DNA of 64,000 nucleotides from Roseivivax halotolerans (GCF_900115815.1 NZ_FOXV01000002.1:186001-250000); one strand, 5' to 3'. Shown: positions 8,741 to 20,141, numbered from the stretch's first letter. Notes: generated by a model not told the origin, from the sequence alone. A program made the numbers and translations.

Positions 8741-9759
8741 CGCAGGATCTCCGTCAGCGCGATCCGGTCGCGCTTGCGTTGCAGCTCTATATTCCCCATT
8801 GGCGTCCAGCCGACGAAATTCGTCTCTACCGGATCAGCCCGGAGCGCGGCGCGCAAGACCTGCTCGATTTGCCGGCGCTCTTTCTTGGGGAAGGGCGCAG
8901 GGTCGATGACGATCACGCCGCCCAGACCGCGAACGCGCAACTGACGCGGCAGATCACGCAGCGCGGCGATCGTGGCTTTGAGCCCGGCCGCGGGGGAGGT
9001 ATCCCCGCCGGTATTCACGTCGACCGCGACGAGCGCCCGCGTCTCCTCGACTGCCATGCTCGCACCGCCGCCCAAGGGCACGATGGGCGAGGACAGCGCC
9101 TCGATCGCCTCGAGCGCGCCCGTTGCTTCCAGAGCTTCGGGCCCGCGCTCAACACTCGCTGGCACCGTCCATTCCCGCCACGCCCGCGCTTCCGGGCCGT
9201 CGCCTTCGACCAGAAGCTCGGCCCCCCGGCTCTTGTCCGCCATCACGCTCTCGGCGAGGGTACGCATCTCTGCGATATCCTCCGCGATGGTGGCCTCATC
9301 GGCACCGTCGCACGACGAGCGCAGGATCAGCCCGTATTCCGAGCCCTCCATCAATTCGTGCGCGATCTCGAGAAGCGCATCGCGCAGATCGTCGTCCTTG
9401 ATCTGCCGCGAGACATTGAGCCCCGGCGCTTCCGGCGTCACGATGGCATAACGGCTCTTGAAAAGGATCTTGTGCGTCACCGGAACCGCCTTGCCCGGCT
9501 CGGCATGGCTCGTGACCTGCACAAGGAGTGTCTCGCCGGGAGAGATGCCCTTGATCTGGCGCAGATAGACCGGCCCGTCCGGCGTCTCGAGGAAGATGCC
9601 GCCCTGCCCTTTCATCGGCCGTCCCGCCACGGCGCGGTAGATCGCGCCCGGCACTGGGCCGTCATGGGCCACGAACAGATCGTCGAGCTTTCCGTCCTTC
9701 ATCAGCGCCGCCGCCTCGCGGCCCGCGATCTCGCCCAGAACGATGGTTGCGCCTTTCAT
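8737..9759 (-). CDS. Short ribonuclease E/G family protein
   Basis: A 340-residue member of the RNase E/G family of single-strand endoribonucleases. An N-terminal S1-like part ([21 protein letters not shown]) is followed by the 5'-sensor/RNase H-like region. Both catalytic Asp positions are present, in [11 protein letters not shown] and [11 protein letters not shown]. It ends at [18 protein letters not shown], just before where the zinc-link CPxC and small dimerisation domain of E. coli RNase E/G would follow, so it is a minimal form. ATG at 9759 overlaps the maf stop by 4 bases (ATGA). The longer upstream reading frame is the maf coding region and was excluded. Confidence 0.85.
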   Translation of the reverse strand: MKGATIVLGEIAGREAAALMKDGKLDDLFVAHDGPVPGAIYRAVAGRPMKGQGGIFLETPDGPVYLRQIKGISPGETLLVQVTSHAEPGKAVPVTHKILFKSRYAIVTPEAPGLNVSRQIKDDDLRDALLEIAHELMEGSEYGLILRSSCDGADEATIAEDIAEMRTLAESVMADKSRGAELLVEGDGPEARAWREWTVPASVERGPEALEATGALEAIEALSSPIVPLGGGASMAVEETRALVAVDVNTGGDTSPAAGLKATIAALRDLPRQLRVRGLGGVIVIDPAPFPKKERRQIEQVLRAALRADPVETNFVGWTPMGNIELQRKRDRIALTEILR

Positions 9760-10337
9760 GATCTGCGTCCTTTCCAGACGGGTATGCCAGCGGCTGCCAG
9801 AAGCTGCGCGGTCTCGGCAAGCGGCAGCCCCACCACCGCTGTGAATGAGCCGGAGATCCACGGGATCAACGCCCCAGCCGGCCCCTGGATGCCATATCCG
9901 CCCGCTTTTCCCTGCCAATCGCCGGTTGCGAGATAGCCCTGAATTTCCTCTTCGGAGAGCCGCTTCATCTTCACTTGCGTGACCACGTCCCGCTCCCAAA
10001 GCTCCGTCCCGCGGCGCACGGCGACAGCGGTAATGACGCGGTGTCGGCGCCCCGACATGGCTCTGAGGAAGGCCTCGGCCTCGCCGGCATCTTCAGGCTT
10101 GCCGAGGATTCGCCGCCCAATCGCGACGGTGGTATCGGCGGAGAGCACCACGTCCTCGGCCTCGGCCGTCACAGCCTCGGCCTTTTCGCGCGCCATGCGA
10201 ATACAGTAAGGACGCGGCAACTCACCCTTGCGGGGCGTTTCGTCGATATCGGGCGGGCGCACGTCGTCGGCCACGAGCCCCAGCTCGGCCAGCAGATCGC
10301 GCCGGCGCGGGCTTCCCGATCCCAGAATGAGTGCCAT
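9756..10337 (-). CDS. maf: Maf-like nucleoside triphosphate pyrophosphatase
   Basis: A 193-residue Maf/HAM1-superfamily protein. Features are [19 protein letters not shown] at the N-terminus, [10 protein letters not shown] and [23 protein letters not shown], all typical of Maf house-cleaning pyrophosphatases that hydrolyse canonical or modified NTPs. Family members have also been linked to septum control. It follows infA with a hairpin in between, and overlaps the RNase E/G gene by 4 bases. Subgroup (YhdE- or YceF-type) was not resolved. Confidence 0.92.
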   Translation of the reverse strand: MALILGSGSPRRRDLLAELGLVADDVRPPDIDETPRKGELPRPYCIRMAREKAEAVTAEAEDVVLSADTTVAIGRRILGKPEDAGEAEAFLRAMSGRRHRVITAVAVRRGTELWERDVVTQVKMKRLSEEEIQGYLATGDWQGKAGGYGIQGPAGALIPWISGSFTAVVGLPLAETAQLLAAAGIPVWKGRRS

Positions 10338-10360
10338 ATCCCTGCTCCCGACATGAAAGA

Positions 10361-10376
10361 GGGGCCCGAAGGCCCC
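10361..10376 (-). terminator. UUCG-tetraloop hairpin between infA and maf
   Basis: On the minus strand GGGGCC-TTCG-GGCCCC forms a 6-bp stem closed by a very stable UUCG tetraloop, followed by TCTTTC. It sits 23 bases after the infA stop and 23 bases before the maf start. The short T tract suggests a partial terminator or a stabilising 3' end for the infA message, with read-through into maf. Confidence 0.6.
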
Positions 10377-10399
10377 CTTTTCGCCTGCGTCGCCGCAGC

Positions 10400-10618
10400 T
10401 TACTTGAAGCGGTAGTTGATCCGGCCCTTCGTCAGATCGTAGGGCGTCATTTCTACCTGAACCTTGTCGCCAGCCAGAACGCGGATGCGGTTCTTGCGCA
10501 TCTTGCCTGCCGTGTGTGCGATGATCTCATGGCCGTTTTCAAGCTCGACCCGGAACGTCGCATTCGGCAGGAGTTCCTTCACGACACCGGGAAATTCGAG
10601 CGTATCTTCCTTGGCCAT
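10400..10618 (-). CDS. infA: Translation initiation factor IF-1
   Basis: A 72-residue S1/OB-fold protein, the standard length. It starts [19 protein letters not shown] and contains [32 protein letters not shown] and the C-terminal [11 protein letters not shown]-1 binds the ribosomal A site during initiation. ATG at 10618 gives the canonical N-terminus; an upstream in-frame ATG at 10663 adds a non-homologous stretch. Placement ahead of maf and an RNase E/G gene is a common alphaproteobacterial order. Confidence 0.97.
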   Translation of the reverse strand: MAKEDTLEFPGVVKELLPNATFRVELENGHEIIAHTAGKMRKNRIRVLAGDKVQVEMTPYDLTKGRINYRFK

Positions 10619-10702
10619 GGTCTCTCCTGAATTGCGTCTTTGCACGAAAGAGGCTGCCCCCAATCATGCGATGCATGTAAATGGTCCGGTTCGGGCGCTT
10701 TT

Positions 10703-11605
10703 TCAAGGGCCAATATGGCGCAGGTCAATCCGGGCGGGCACGCCGTCGCGTCCTGCCTGGTCATTCCAATGGGCCCGGTTGAGAACTCCGCCATCGGCCC
10801 GGACATGAGTGATCGCGTCCACGTCAATCTCCGCGAAGGTCCAGCCGGCCGCGTCGAGCCTGCCTTCGGCCAGAACGCCCGTCGCCGGGAAGCCGGTATC
10901 GGGCGGACCGAAGACGCCGCCCGCCCCGCAATTGGTATCCACCGCCTCCGACCAGGCCGCATCGCCCACGGTCGAGGACATCACGCTCACGCATTGCGCC
11001 TCGAGCGCGCGCGCCATCGCACCGATACGGACCCGCGAATATCCGGCCCGCGCCTCGGTGCAGGAGGGCACGAGCAGGATCTCGGCCTCCGACAGCGCCC
11101 GGCCCAGAAGGGGATATTCGCTGTCATAGCAGATGAGGATGCCAATCTTGCCCAACGCGGTCTCGAAGAGCCGCAGCGGCCCGCCGCCCACGACGCCCCA
11201 ATCCTCGCGCTCGAAGCGCGTCATGATCTGCTTGTCCTGGTGCCCCGACATGCCATCGGGCGTAAAAAGCCATGCGCGGTTGACCGGGCGCTTTCCGATC
11301 TCGGTATCGAACACCGTCGCGGAAGCGCCAAGAATGTGGACCCCATGGCGAGCCGCCAGTTCGGCGTGCAGGGCATTCGCCTCGGGCATCCGGTCCGAGA
11401 CGGCGTGAAGCGACTTCTCGAGATCGCCCGCAACATCGAGCCCCGCCAACGTTGCAAGCTCCATCGCGCCGTATTCGGGAAAGACAAGCAGGTCCGCGCC
11501 CTGCCCGGCCGCGTCCGCCACCCAGGACGAGAGCTTGGCCTCGTATGCCGCCCAGTTCGGCAGGATATCGAGCGGATAGGCGGCGGCGGCGACTTTGAAT
11601 GTCAT
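10703..11605 (-). CDS. Carbon-nitrogen hydrolase (nitrilase superfamily)
   Basis: A 300-residue amidohydrolase of the nitrilase superfamily. The catalytic triad is visible: Glu in LLVFPEYGAMEL, Lys in HQDKQIMTRFE and Cys in ILICYDSEYPLLGR. The family cleaves amides or nitriles of small molecules or transfers acyl groups; the substrate cannot be read from the sequence. ATG at 11605 gives MTFKVAAAAYP. It lies 4 bases after the acetyltransferase gene in the same orientation, so it probably ends the CoA-transferase transcript. Confidence 0.83.
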   Translation of the reverse strand: MTFKVAAAAYPLDILPNWAAYEAKLSSWVADAAGQGADLLVFPEYGAMELATLAGLDVAGDLEKSLHAVSDRMPEANALHAELAARHGVHILGASATVFDTEIGKRPVNRAWLFTPDGMSGHQDKQIMTRFEREDWGVVGGGPLRLFETALGKIGILICYDSEYPLLGRALSEAEILLVPSCTEARAGYSRVRIGAMARALEAQCVSVMSSTVGDAAWSEAVDTNCGAGGVFGPPDTGFPATGVLAEGRLDAAGWTFAEIDVDAITHVRADGGVLNRAHWNDQAGRDGVPARIDLRHIGP

Positions 11606-11609
11606 TTCG

Positions 11610-11903
11610 TCAGACCTGGAAGGCGTCCGCCCAGTCGGGATGGCGGCGACGCTGCGCGTTCACGAACGGACAAAGCGGCACGATCTTCACGCCCTCGGCG
11701 CGCGCATCCTCGACGAGCCGTTCGACCAGCGCCTGCCCTGCCCCGGTCCCGCGCATCGCGTCCGGCACCCCCGTGTGGTCGGCGATGATGAGCGTTGGCG
11801 AGGAGATCGAATAGGTCAGCTCCGCCTCCGCGCCGTTCCGGCGGATCACGTAGCGGCCGCGGCTGCCCTCGACCTCGCGGGTGATGTCGAACTCAGTTGA
11901 CAA
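11610..11903 (-). CDS. Small GNAT-like N-acetyltransferase (COG2388/YjdJ type)
   Basis: A protein of about 97 residues with the compact GNAT fold seen in COG2388: [40 protein letters not shown] and the acetyl-CoA loop region [22 protein letters not shown], then [11 protein letters not shown] near the end. The family start most likely is TTG at 11903, which overlaps the scoB stop by 11 bases; an ATG at 11948 would add an unrelated extension. Its target is unknown. It follows scoB in the same transcript. Confidence 0.75.
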   Translation of the reverse strand: MSTEFDITREVEGSRGRYVIRRNGAEAELTYSISSPTLIIADHTGVPDAMRGTGAGQALVERLVEDARAEGVKIVPLCPFVNAQRRRHPDWADAFQV

Positions 11904-12522
11904 TGGTGGCTTCGGTCGCGGCGCGGATATCGTCCTCGCTGACACCATCCGCGGTCTCGACGATCTTCAGCCCGCCCTCGACCACGTCCAGAACACCAAG
12001 ATTGGTGATGACGCGATTGACGACGCCGGTACCGGTGAGCGGCAGCGTGCATTCCTTCAGCAGCTTGGACTCGCCGGCCTTGTTCTGGTGATCCATCACC
12101 ACGACGACCCGCTGCACTCCCGCAACGAGGTCCATCGCGCCGCCCATGCCCTTCACGAGCTTGCCCGGGATCATCCAGTTCGCGAGATCGCCGTTCTCGG
12201 CGACTTCCATCGCGCCCAGGATCGCCATCGCGATCTTGCCGCCCCGGATCATGCCGAAGGAGGTCGCGCTGTCGAAATAGGAGGTGTGCGGCAGCTCGGT
12301 GATCGTCTGCTTGCCGGCGTTGATAAGGTCGGGATCGGCTTCTCCCTCAACCGGGAAAGGCCCCATTCCGAGCATGCCGTTCTCCGATTGCAGGGTGACG
12401 TTCACGCCTTCGGGGATGTAATTCGGCACGAGCGTCGGGATGCCGATGCCGAGATTGACATAGGTGCCGTCTTCCAGCTCCTGCGCGGCGCGGGCCGCCA
12501 TCTGCTCACGATCCCAAGGCAT
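11893..12522 (-). CDS. scoB: 3-oxoacid CoA-transferase subunit B
   Basis: A 209-residue beta subunit of a family I CoA-transferase (succinyl-CoA:3-ketoacid type). It has [18 protein letters not shown] and the [12 protein letters not shown] segment whose Glu (E47) is the residue that forms the glutamyl-CoA intermediate. Together with ScoA it moves CoA between succinyl-CoA and acetoacetate, allowing use of acetoacetate or ketone bodies. ATG at 12522 begins [19 protein letters not shown], the typical N-terminus. It is separated from its partner subunit gene by the LOV gene, with 3 bases between LOV stop and scoB start. Confidence 0.92.
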   Translation of the reverse strand: MPWDREQMAARAAQELEDGTYVNLGIGIPTLVPNYIPEGVNVTLQSENGMLGMGPFPVEGEADPDLINAGKQTITELPHTSYFDSATSFGMIRGGKIAMAILGAMEVAENGDLANWMIPGKLVKGMGGAMDLVAGVQRVVVVMDHQNKAGESKLLKECTLPLTGTGVVNRVITNLGVLDVVEGGLKIVETADGVSEDDIRAATEATIVN

Positions 12523-12525
12523 GTG

Positions 12526-13587
12526 TCACTTTCCTTCCTGAAGCGTATCGTAGGGGTCCATCGGCACGTCGATCATGACGATCGTTCCGGCCGCGCCCCG
12601 CACGACGTTGATGGTTGCATCGAGGCCGTCCAAGAGGGACGAAATCAGCCGTCCGCCCACCGTCGTCGTCGAGGGCCAGTTGATATTCTGCGGGATGCCG
12701 ACGCCGTCATCGGCGATCAGGAACCGCAAGCCGCCCGCCGCAAGCTGCGTCGCCCGGAGCTCGATATACCCGCTGTCGAGCCCGTCGAAGGCATGGCTGA
12801 ACGCGTTCGAGAGCGCCTCGGAGAGAACGAGGCTCAGCCGCACGGAAGCATCGAGGCTCACGTGCAATCTCTCGAGTTGTTGGGAAAACCGGATGCCGGG
12901 GCGACTTTCGTTATAGGTCACGTTCGCGGCGACCCGCGTCATCAGCGAGCCGAAATCGATCTGGCTGTCACCGCCCGACAATTCGGACGCCTGAAGCTCC
13001 TCGTAGACGAGTTGCAGGCAGTCGAGCCGGCGCGGCAAGGCCTCGATCTCGTGCACCGGGTCGACCTGGCTACGGCCCGGATTGGGATGCGAGATCGACG
13101 CGAGTATCAGAGACAGGTCTTCCTGAACGCGCGAGCGGATCACCTCGAAGGACCGGTCCAGATGCTCGTGCGAATGCGCGGGATCGCGCAGCTCTTTCTG
13201 AAGACCGAGGAAATAGAGCGGCTTGCCATCATCATTGGTGATCGGCGCGATCACCAGACGGTTCGTGAAAGGCTCTCCGGACGCGCGGTAGTTCAGAATG
13301 TCGACCGACACGTCACGACCATTCTCCACGGCGGCCCGGACCCGATCCACGTCTTCCTTGCGGGTGCGTTGACCCTGCAGGAAGCGGCAGTTCCGCCCGA
13401 TCACCGAAGAACGGTTGTAGCCCGTGACACGCTCGAACGCCTCGTTCACGTAAACGATCGGATTGTCGGGCGCATTGGGGTTGGTGATGACCATTGCGAC
13501 CGAAAGGCGCGCGAATCCCGCCAGGGCGGCCCTGTCGTCCAGAACCGCGCTGAGGTTGCGAGACGTGGTCTGGGCCCCGCTCACCAA
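12526..13587 (-). CDS. LOV-domain photoreceptor with degenerate histidine-kinase module
   Basis: A 353-residue soluble protein. Residues about 25-135 form a LOV domain: GRNCRFLQG holds the photoactive Cys67, and flavin-contact residues N99, N109 (NYRASGEPFTN) and Q130 (FLGLQ) are present, so blue-light adduct formation is expected. A HisKA_2/HWE-like helical region follows, but the motif usually reading HRVKNNL here reads SRVQEDL, with Ser152 at the phospho-acceptor position. The C-terminal ATPase keeps an N-box (SEALSNAFSHAF) and DDGVGIP, while the G2 box is altered (TVGGRL). No transmembrane segment. Start is TTG 13587 or GTG 13584, 1-4 bases after the scoA stop. It lies between the two CoA-transferase subunit genes. 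Confidence 0.85.
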   Translation of the reverse strand: MVSGAQTTSRNLSAVLDDRAALAGFARLSVAMVITNPNAPDNPIVYVNEAFERVTGYNRSSVIGRNCRFLQGQRTRKEDVDRVRAAVENGRDVSVDILNYRASGEPFTNRLVIAPITNDDGKPLYFLGLQKELRDPAHSHEHLDRSFEVIRSRVQEDLSLILASISHPNPGRSQVDPVHEIEALPRRLDCLQLVYEELQASELSGGDSQIDFGSLMTRVAANVTYNESRPGIRFSQQLERLHVSLDASVRLSLVLSEALSNAFSHAFDGLDSGYIELRATQLAAGGLRFLIADDGVGIPQNINWPSTTTVGGRLISSLLDGLDATINVVRGAAGTIVMIDVPMDPYDTLQEGK

Positions 13588-13588
13588 A

Positions 13589-14287
13589 TCAGGCTGCCGA
13601 CCGCGTGGTCAGCTTCTCGATGCGCTTTTCATGCTCGCCCTGGATGATGCGATGCACGTAGACGCCCGGCAGATGGATGTGATCGGGGTCGAGTTCGCCC
13701 GGCTCGACGATCTCTTCGACCTCCATGACGCAGACCTTGCCGCACATGGCCGCCGGCGGATTGAAATTGCGCGCGGTCTTGCGAAAAATACAATTGCCGG
13801 TCGTGTCGGCCTTCCACGCCTTCACGATAGACAGATCGGCGAAGATCCCACGCTCGAGAATGTAGGTCTCGCCGTCGAATTCCTTGTGTTCCTTGCCCTC
13901 GGCGATCTGGGTGCCGACACCGGTCTTGGTGTAGAAACCCGGAATACCCGCGCCGCCGGCGCGCATCCGCTCGGCGAGCGTGCCTTGCGGGTTGAATTCG
14001 AGCTCGAGTTCCTCGGAGAGATACTGGCGCATGAATTCGGCATTCTCGCCAACATAGGACGACATCATCTTTCTGACCTGCTTGGTCTGCAAAAGGATGC
14101 CGATGCCGAAATCGTCAACGCCCGCATTGTTCGAGGCGAAGGTCAGATCCTTCACGCCCGCATCGCGGATCGCCGAGAGAAGCAGCTCGGGAATGCCGCA
14201 GAGACCGAACCCGCCGGCCGCGATCAGCATGCCGTCATGCAATAGCCCATCAAGCGCTTCCGCCGCGGATCCGTAGATTTTCTGCAT
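13589..14287 (-). CDS. scoA: 3-oxoacid CoA-transferase subunit A
   Basis: A 232-residue alpha subunit of the same CoA-transferase. Visible are the CoA-binding loop IAAGGFGLCGIPELLLSAIRDAG, FASNNAGVDDFGIG, the GGAGIPGFYTKTGVGT segment and the C-terminal CVMEVEEIVEPGELDPDHIHLPG. ATG at 14287 (MQKIYGSA) is preferred because GGAGGG lies about 10 bases upstream; ATG at 14296 is too close to that ribosome site. It heads the run scoA-LOV-scoB-acetyltransferase-hydrolase. Confidence 0.92.
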   Translation of the reverse strand: MQKIYGSAAEALDGLLHDGMLIAAGGFGLCGIPELLLSAIRDAGVKDLTFASNNAGVDDFGIGILLQTKQVRKMMSSYVGENAEFMRQYLSEELELEFNPQGTLAERMRAGGAGIPGFYTKTGVGTQIAEGKEHKEFDGETYILERGIFADLSIVKAWKADTTGNCIFRKTARNFNPPAAMCGKVCVMEVEEIVEPGELDPDHIHLPGVYVHRIIQGEHEKRIEKLTTRSAA

Positions 14288-14407
14288 CTCTGTCATCCCT
14301 CCGAGCCGTGTTGTGTGGGAGTCTTGGCGCTCCACCGAAAGAGAGTCAATGCGAGCAGGCCCGCCGCCGCTCGGCGGACGCGCGCTGCATTATGGAATGC
14401 TGTGAAC

Positions 14408-14425
14408 CCCCGGCCATGACCGGGG
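14408..14425 (-). terminator. Hairpin downstream of topA
   Basis: CCCCGG-CCATGA-CCGGGG forms a perfect 6-bp stem 9 bases beyond the topA stop. There is no T tract, so it is at best a weak terminator or an mRNA 3' stabiliser. Confidence 0.4.
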
Positions 14426-14434
14426 ACATGAGCA

Positions 14435-17005
<2,571 letters not shown>

Positions 17006-17138
17006 CTGGAACGGACCTTCTTTAAAACTGCAGGCGATATGGCCGGGCAGCATGTGTGGTGCAAGATGTGATTGTCAATCAAGCCGGGAAATCGGCGACG
17101 TCTCGGACCCGCGCGTTCAGAACCTGCCGCGTTGCACG

Positions 17139-17174
17139 AAAAAAGGCCCGACGCCGCGACGGCACCGGACCTTT
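17139..17174 (-). terminator. Intrinsic terminator after the small lipoprotein gene
   Basis: Read on the minus strand, an interrupted stem (AAAGGTCCGGTGCCG pairing with CGGCGTCGGGCCTTT, with small bulges) is followed by TTTTTT. It lies about 30 bases after the lipoprotein stop and ahead of topA, and fits a Rho-independent terminator. Confidence 0.65.
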
Positions 17175-17204
17175 CCTCGCGTCGGGATGCGACGCGATTG
17201 GAGC

Positions 17205-17378
17205 TCAGTCTTCCTCGACCGGATAGGTGTTCACCACGGTCCAGTCGGGCTCGACCACGGTGCCGTCCTTGGCGAGGATCGGATCGTAGGCGAGTTCGAC
17301 GGCATAGAATTCTCCGCCGCCGCAAGCAGCCAGAAGCGTCAGCGGGAGCGCCAGAAGCGCGATACGGGGCAGTCTCAT
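17205..17378 (-). CDS. Small lipoprotein of unknown function
   Basis: A 57-residue protein: a lipoprotein signal with lipobox LAAC (MRLPRIALLALPLTLLAAC) followed by GGGEFYAVELAYDPILAKDG and a short acidic end (PVEED). It should be lipid-anchored in the envelope after cleavage before Cys. I recognise no domain in the 37-residue mature part. ATG at 17378 is chosen because the lipoprotein signal begins there; the in-frame ATG at 17423 would put 15 polar residues ahead of it. It has its own terminator downstream. Confidence 0.7.
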   Translation of the reverse strand: MRLPRIALLALPLTLLAACGGGEFYAVELAYDPILAKDGTVVEPDWTVVNTYPVEED

Positions 17379-17498
17379 GATAAAATCCTTATCGTTCAGG
17401 CAAAGGTTGACCGTCATTCTCACCTGAAAAACCTAGCCAATGAACACAACCGATCAAGAAGATTCACGATTTCGCTGTTGCGCCTTTGTAACGTCGGC

Positions 17499-18653
17499 CT
17501 ACCCGACAAGCGCCAGGAACCCGCCTGGCGCGCGCCTTACCCGGCCCTCCAGTTCGAGATCTGTGAGGATCGGTGCGACCTGACCGGCGGGGCGCGCGAG
17601 ATCCCTCAACAGCTGATCCTCGGTAACCGGAGAGGGGCCGAGCCGGGCCAGGATCTGCCGGTGGAGATCCAAGGTGCCGGGATCGAGCTGGGCCGGCTTC
17701 ATTTGCCGTGGCGCAGACTGCCGTTCCTGCGCGGCGGGCCCTCTCTCGCCGGTCGGCATCGCCGAGATCGCCTCGATCACATCCTCCGGCCCGCGTACCA
17801 GGGCCGCGCCGTCCCGAATAAGCATGTTGCATCCCGCGGCCCGCGCATCGAACGGATGGCCCGGGACAGCCAGCACCTCGCGCCCTTGGTCGAGCGCGGT
17901 GCGCGCGGTGATCAGGGAGCCCGACTTCGCCGCCGCTTCCACCACGACGACAGCGCGGGCAAGGCCCGAGATGAGGCGATTGCGCGCGGGAAAGTGCCGC
18001 GCCTGCGGCGCCAGCCCCATCGCCTGCTCGCTGATCCGCAAGCCGCCCGCGCCGGGTATGTCCTGCGCGAGTTGCGCGTTCTCCTGCGGGTAAAGCACAT
18101 CGACGCCGCCGCCCATCACGCCGATCGTGCCGGTTTTCAGCGTCGCCTTGTGGGCCTCCGCATCGATGCCGCGCGCAAGACCGGAGACCATGACGTAGCC
18201 CGCCTCGCCCAGCCCCGCGGCAAGCGCGCGCGCCATACGCAGACCAAGCGACGAGGCGTTGCGTGCACCGACCACGGCGATCATCGGACGTGCGAGGCAA
18301 GCCGGATCGCCCACCGCCCAGAAAAGCGGCGGTGCGTCGGAAAGATCGCAGAGCGCTTCGGGATATTCGGCCTCGCCCCGGCAGATGAGCCGGGCGCGAT
18401 GAGTGCGGGCCAGCTTCATTTCAGCGGCGACGATACGTTCGGGACAGATCTCGTAGCCGGAGACTCCGGCCTTGGCGGCGATCTCGGGCAATGCGCCCAG
18501 TGCGGCGCGGGCAGTCCCGTGTTCGGCCATGAGGCGGTAGAAGGTCGCCACCCCGACACGCCGCGAGCGCAAGAGACGGAGCCAGTCGAATCGGTCGTCT
18601 TCCGTCCTGGGTGGGAGTAGGGGGTGAGTGGAAGAAGGTGATTCCTCGGCCAT
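17499..18653 (-). CDS. dprA: DNA-processing protein DprA (DNA uptake/recombination mediator)
   Basis: A 384-residue DprA/Smf protein. DprA loads RecA on incoming single-stranded DNA during transformation. An N-terminal SAM-like region (RLLRSRRVGVATFYRLM) precedes the Rossmann-like core with IAVVGARNASSLGLRMA, SGLARGIDAEAHKATL, FPARNRLISGL and SGSLITARTALDQGREVLAVPG. The C-terminal winged-helix domain is present (GPSPVTEDQLLRDL to LELEGRVRRAPGG). Its presence suggests the organism keeps competence-related recombination genes, though no uptake machinery is seen here. Confidence 0.93.
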   Translation of the reverse strand: MAEESPSSTHPLLPPRTEDDRFDWLRLLRSRRVGVATFYRLMAEHGTARAALGALPEIAAKAGVSGYEICPERIVAAEMKLARTHRARLICRGEAEYPEALCDLSDAPPLFWAVGDPACLARPMIAVVGARNASSLGLRMARALAAGLGEAGYVMVSGLARGIDAEAHKATLKTGTIGVMGGGVDVLYPQENAQLAQDIPGAGGLRISEQAMGLAPQARHFPARNRLISGLARAVVVVEAAAKSGSLITARTALDQGREVLAVPGHPFDARAAGCNMLIRDGAALVRGPEDVIEAISAMPTGERGPAAQERQSAPRQMKPAQLDPGTLDLHRQILARLGPSPVTEDQLLRDLARPAGQVAPILTDLELEGRVRRAPGGFLALVG

Positions 18654-18719
18654 TCGCCAACCCCGTCTGCTTGCTGAGCAAGGAGTAGCGCGCCGAGGGT
18701 TAAAAGCTGGTTAAGACGC

Positions 18720-20141
18720 TCAAGATCCCGAGCCGCCGACGGTCAGTCCGCCGATCAGAACGCTCGGCTGACCGACGCCTACGGGCACCCACTGCCCCTG
18801 CTTGCCGCAATTGCCCATGCCGGGATCGAGCGCCATGTCGTCGGCCAGCCCGCGAATCTGCTGGAGCGCCGTCGCGCCGTCGCCGATCAGCGTCGCGCCT
18901 TTGACCGGCGCGCCGACCTTGCCGTCCTTCACCCGGTAAGCCTCGGTGCAGGAGAAGACGAACTTGCCGCTCGTGATGTCCACCTGTCCGCCGCCGAACC
19001 CGGTTGCGTAGATGCCATCCTTCAACTCCGCCACGAGATCGTCTTTCGTAGCCGAGCCGCCGAGCATGTAGGTATTGGTCATCCGTGGCATCGGAATATG
19101 CGCGTAGCTCTCGCGTCGGCCGTTGCCGGTAGGCTCCACACCCATGAGCCGCGCATTCTGGCGGTCCTGCATGTAGCCCACCAGGATCCCGTCCTCGATG
19201 AGCACGTTCCGCGCCGAAGGCGTGCCCTCGTCGTCGATGGTGATCGAGCCGCGCCTGTCGGGCATCGTGCCGTCGTCGAGCACGGTCACGCCGGGTGCCG
19301 CAACCCGCTGCCCCATCAGGCCCGCGAAAGCGGAAGAGCCCTTACGATTGAAATCCCCCTCAAGCCCGTGACCCACGGCCTCATGCAGAAGAATGCCCGG
19401 CCAACCGGGGCCAAGCACGATATCGAAGGTTCCCGCGGGCGCGGCCTCGGCCGAGAGATTGACGAGCGCGATCCGAAGCGCCTCCCGCGCCTTGGCTTCC
19501 CAATCCTCGCGCGCGACGAGGCCATCCAGAAGAACACGTCCGCCGCCGCCTGCGGTGCCGCTCTCGCGGCGGCCGTTCTCTTCGACGATCACGGAGACGT
19601 TGAGCCGCGTCATGGGCCGCGTGTCGGAAACGAGGCTGCCATCGGCCCTCATGATCGTGACTTCCTGCAGCGACGCCGCGAGGCTCGCGGAGACCTGCAC
19701 GACACGGGCATCGAGATCGCGCAGGAAGGCGTCGATCTCGCGCAGCGTGTCGAGCTTGGCCGCGAAGGGCAGGCCCGCGATCGGATCGGCATCCGTATAA
19801 AGACGACGATTCGTTTGCACCGGACCGGGCGACATGACGCCGCCGCCATCCCCCACGGCGAGCCGCGCGGTCTCGCTCGCGCGGCGCAGCGCCGCCTCGG
19901 AAATTTCGGTTGAATGGGCGTAGCCGGCCACCTCGCCCTTCACCGCGCGCAGGCCAAATCCCTCTGACGCATCGTAATTGGCGGTCTTCACCCGACCATC
20001 GTCGAAGAGCACGCTTTCACTGCGCTTGCGCTCGAAAAACAGCTCTCCGTCCTCGGCCCCGTCGAGCGTGTGGCGCAGAATATCCCGCGCGGTGTTGGCG
20101 TCCATGTGGGTTTCGAGGGGGCGGAAAGGCGCGTCGGTCAT
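18720..20141 (-). CDS. tldD: Metalloprotease TldD
   Basis: A 473-residue peptidase U62 protein. The zinc motif is HEAVGHGLEGD (HExxxH) and a third ligand Cys is in FVFSCTEAYRV. TldD with TldE (PmbA) forms a heterodimeric protease that processes unfolded peptides, for example microcin or CcdA in E. coli. The tldE partner is not in this window. ATG at 20141 (MTDAPFRPLETHM) is used; ATG at 20105 is an alternative with little difference. It is divergent from the cytochrome oxidase operon. Confidence 0.94.
   Translation of the reverse strand: MTDAPFRPLETHMDANTARDILRHTLDGAEDGELFFERKRSESVLFDDGRVKTANYDASEGFGLRAVKGEVAGYAHSTEISEAALRRASETARLAVGDGGGVMSPGPVQTNRRLYTDADPIAGLPFAAKLDTLREIDAFLRDLDARVVQVSASLAASLQEVTIMRADGSLVSDTRPMTRLNVSVIVEENGRRESGTAGGGGRVLLDGLVAREDWEAKAREALRIALVNLSAEAAPAGTFDIVLGPGWPGILLHEAVGHGLEGDFNRKGSSAFAGLMGQRVAAPGVTVLDDGTMPDRRGSITIDDEGTPSARNVLIEDGILVGYMQDRQNARLMGVEPTGNGRRESYAHIPMPRMTNTYMLGGSATKDDLVAELKDGIYATGFGGGQVDITSGKFVFSCTEAYRVKDGKVGAPVKGATLIGDGATALQQIRGLADDMALDPGMGNCGKQGQWVPVGVGQPSVLIGGLTVGGSGS

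Noticed and set aside
11881-13647. Plus-strand frame of 588 codons opposite scoB and the LOV gene
   Set aside because: Antisense of genes with clear motifs on the minus strand; composition is Arg/Asp/His-rich as expected for a shadow.
17424-17498. Short ATG frame between the small lipoprotein and dprA
   Set aside because: It runs into dprA sequence antisense, has no ribosome site and no recognisable content.
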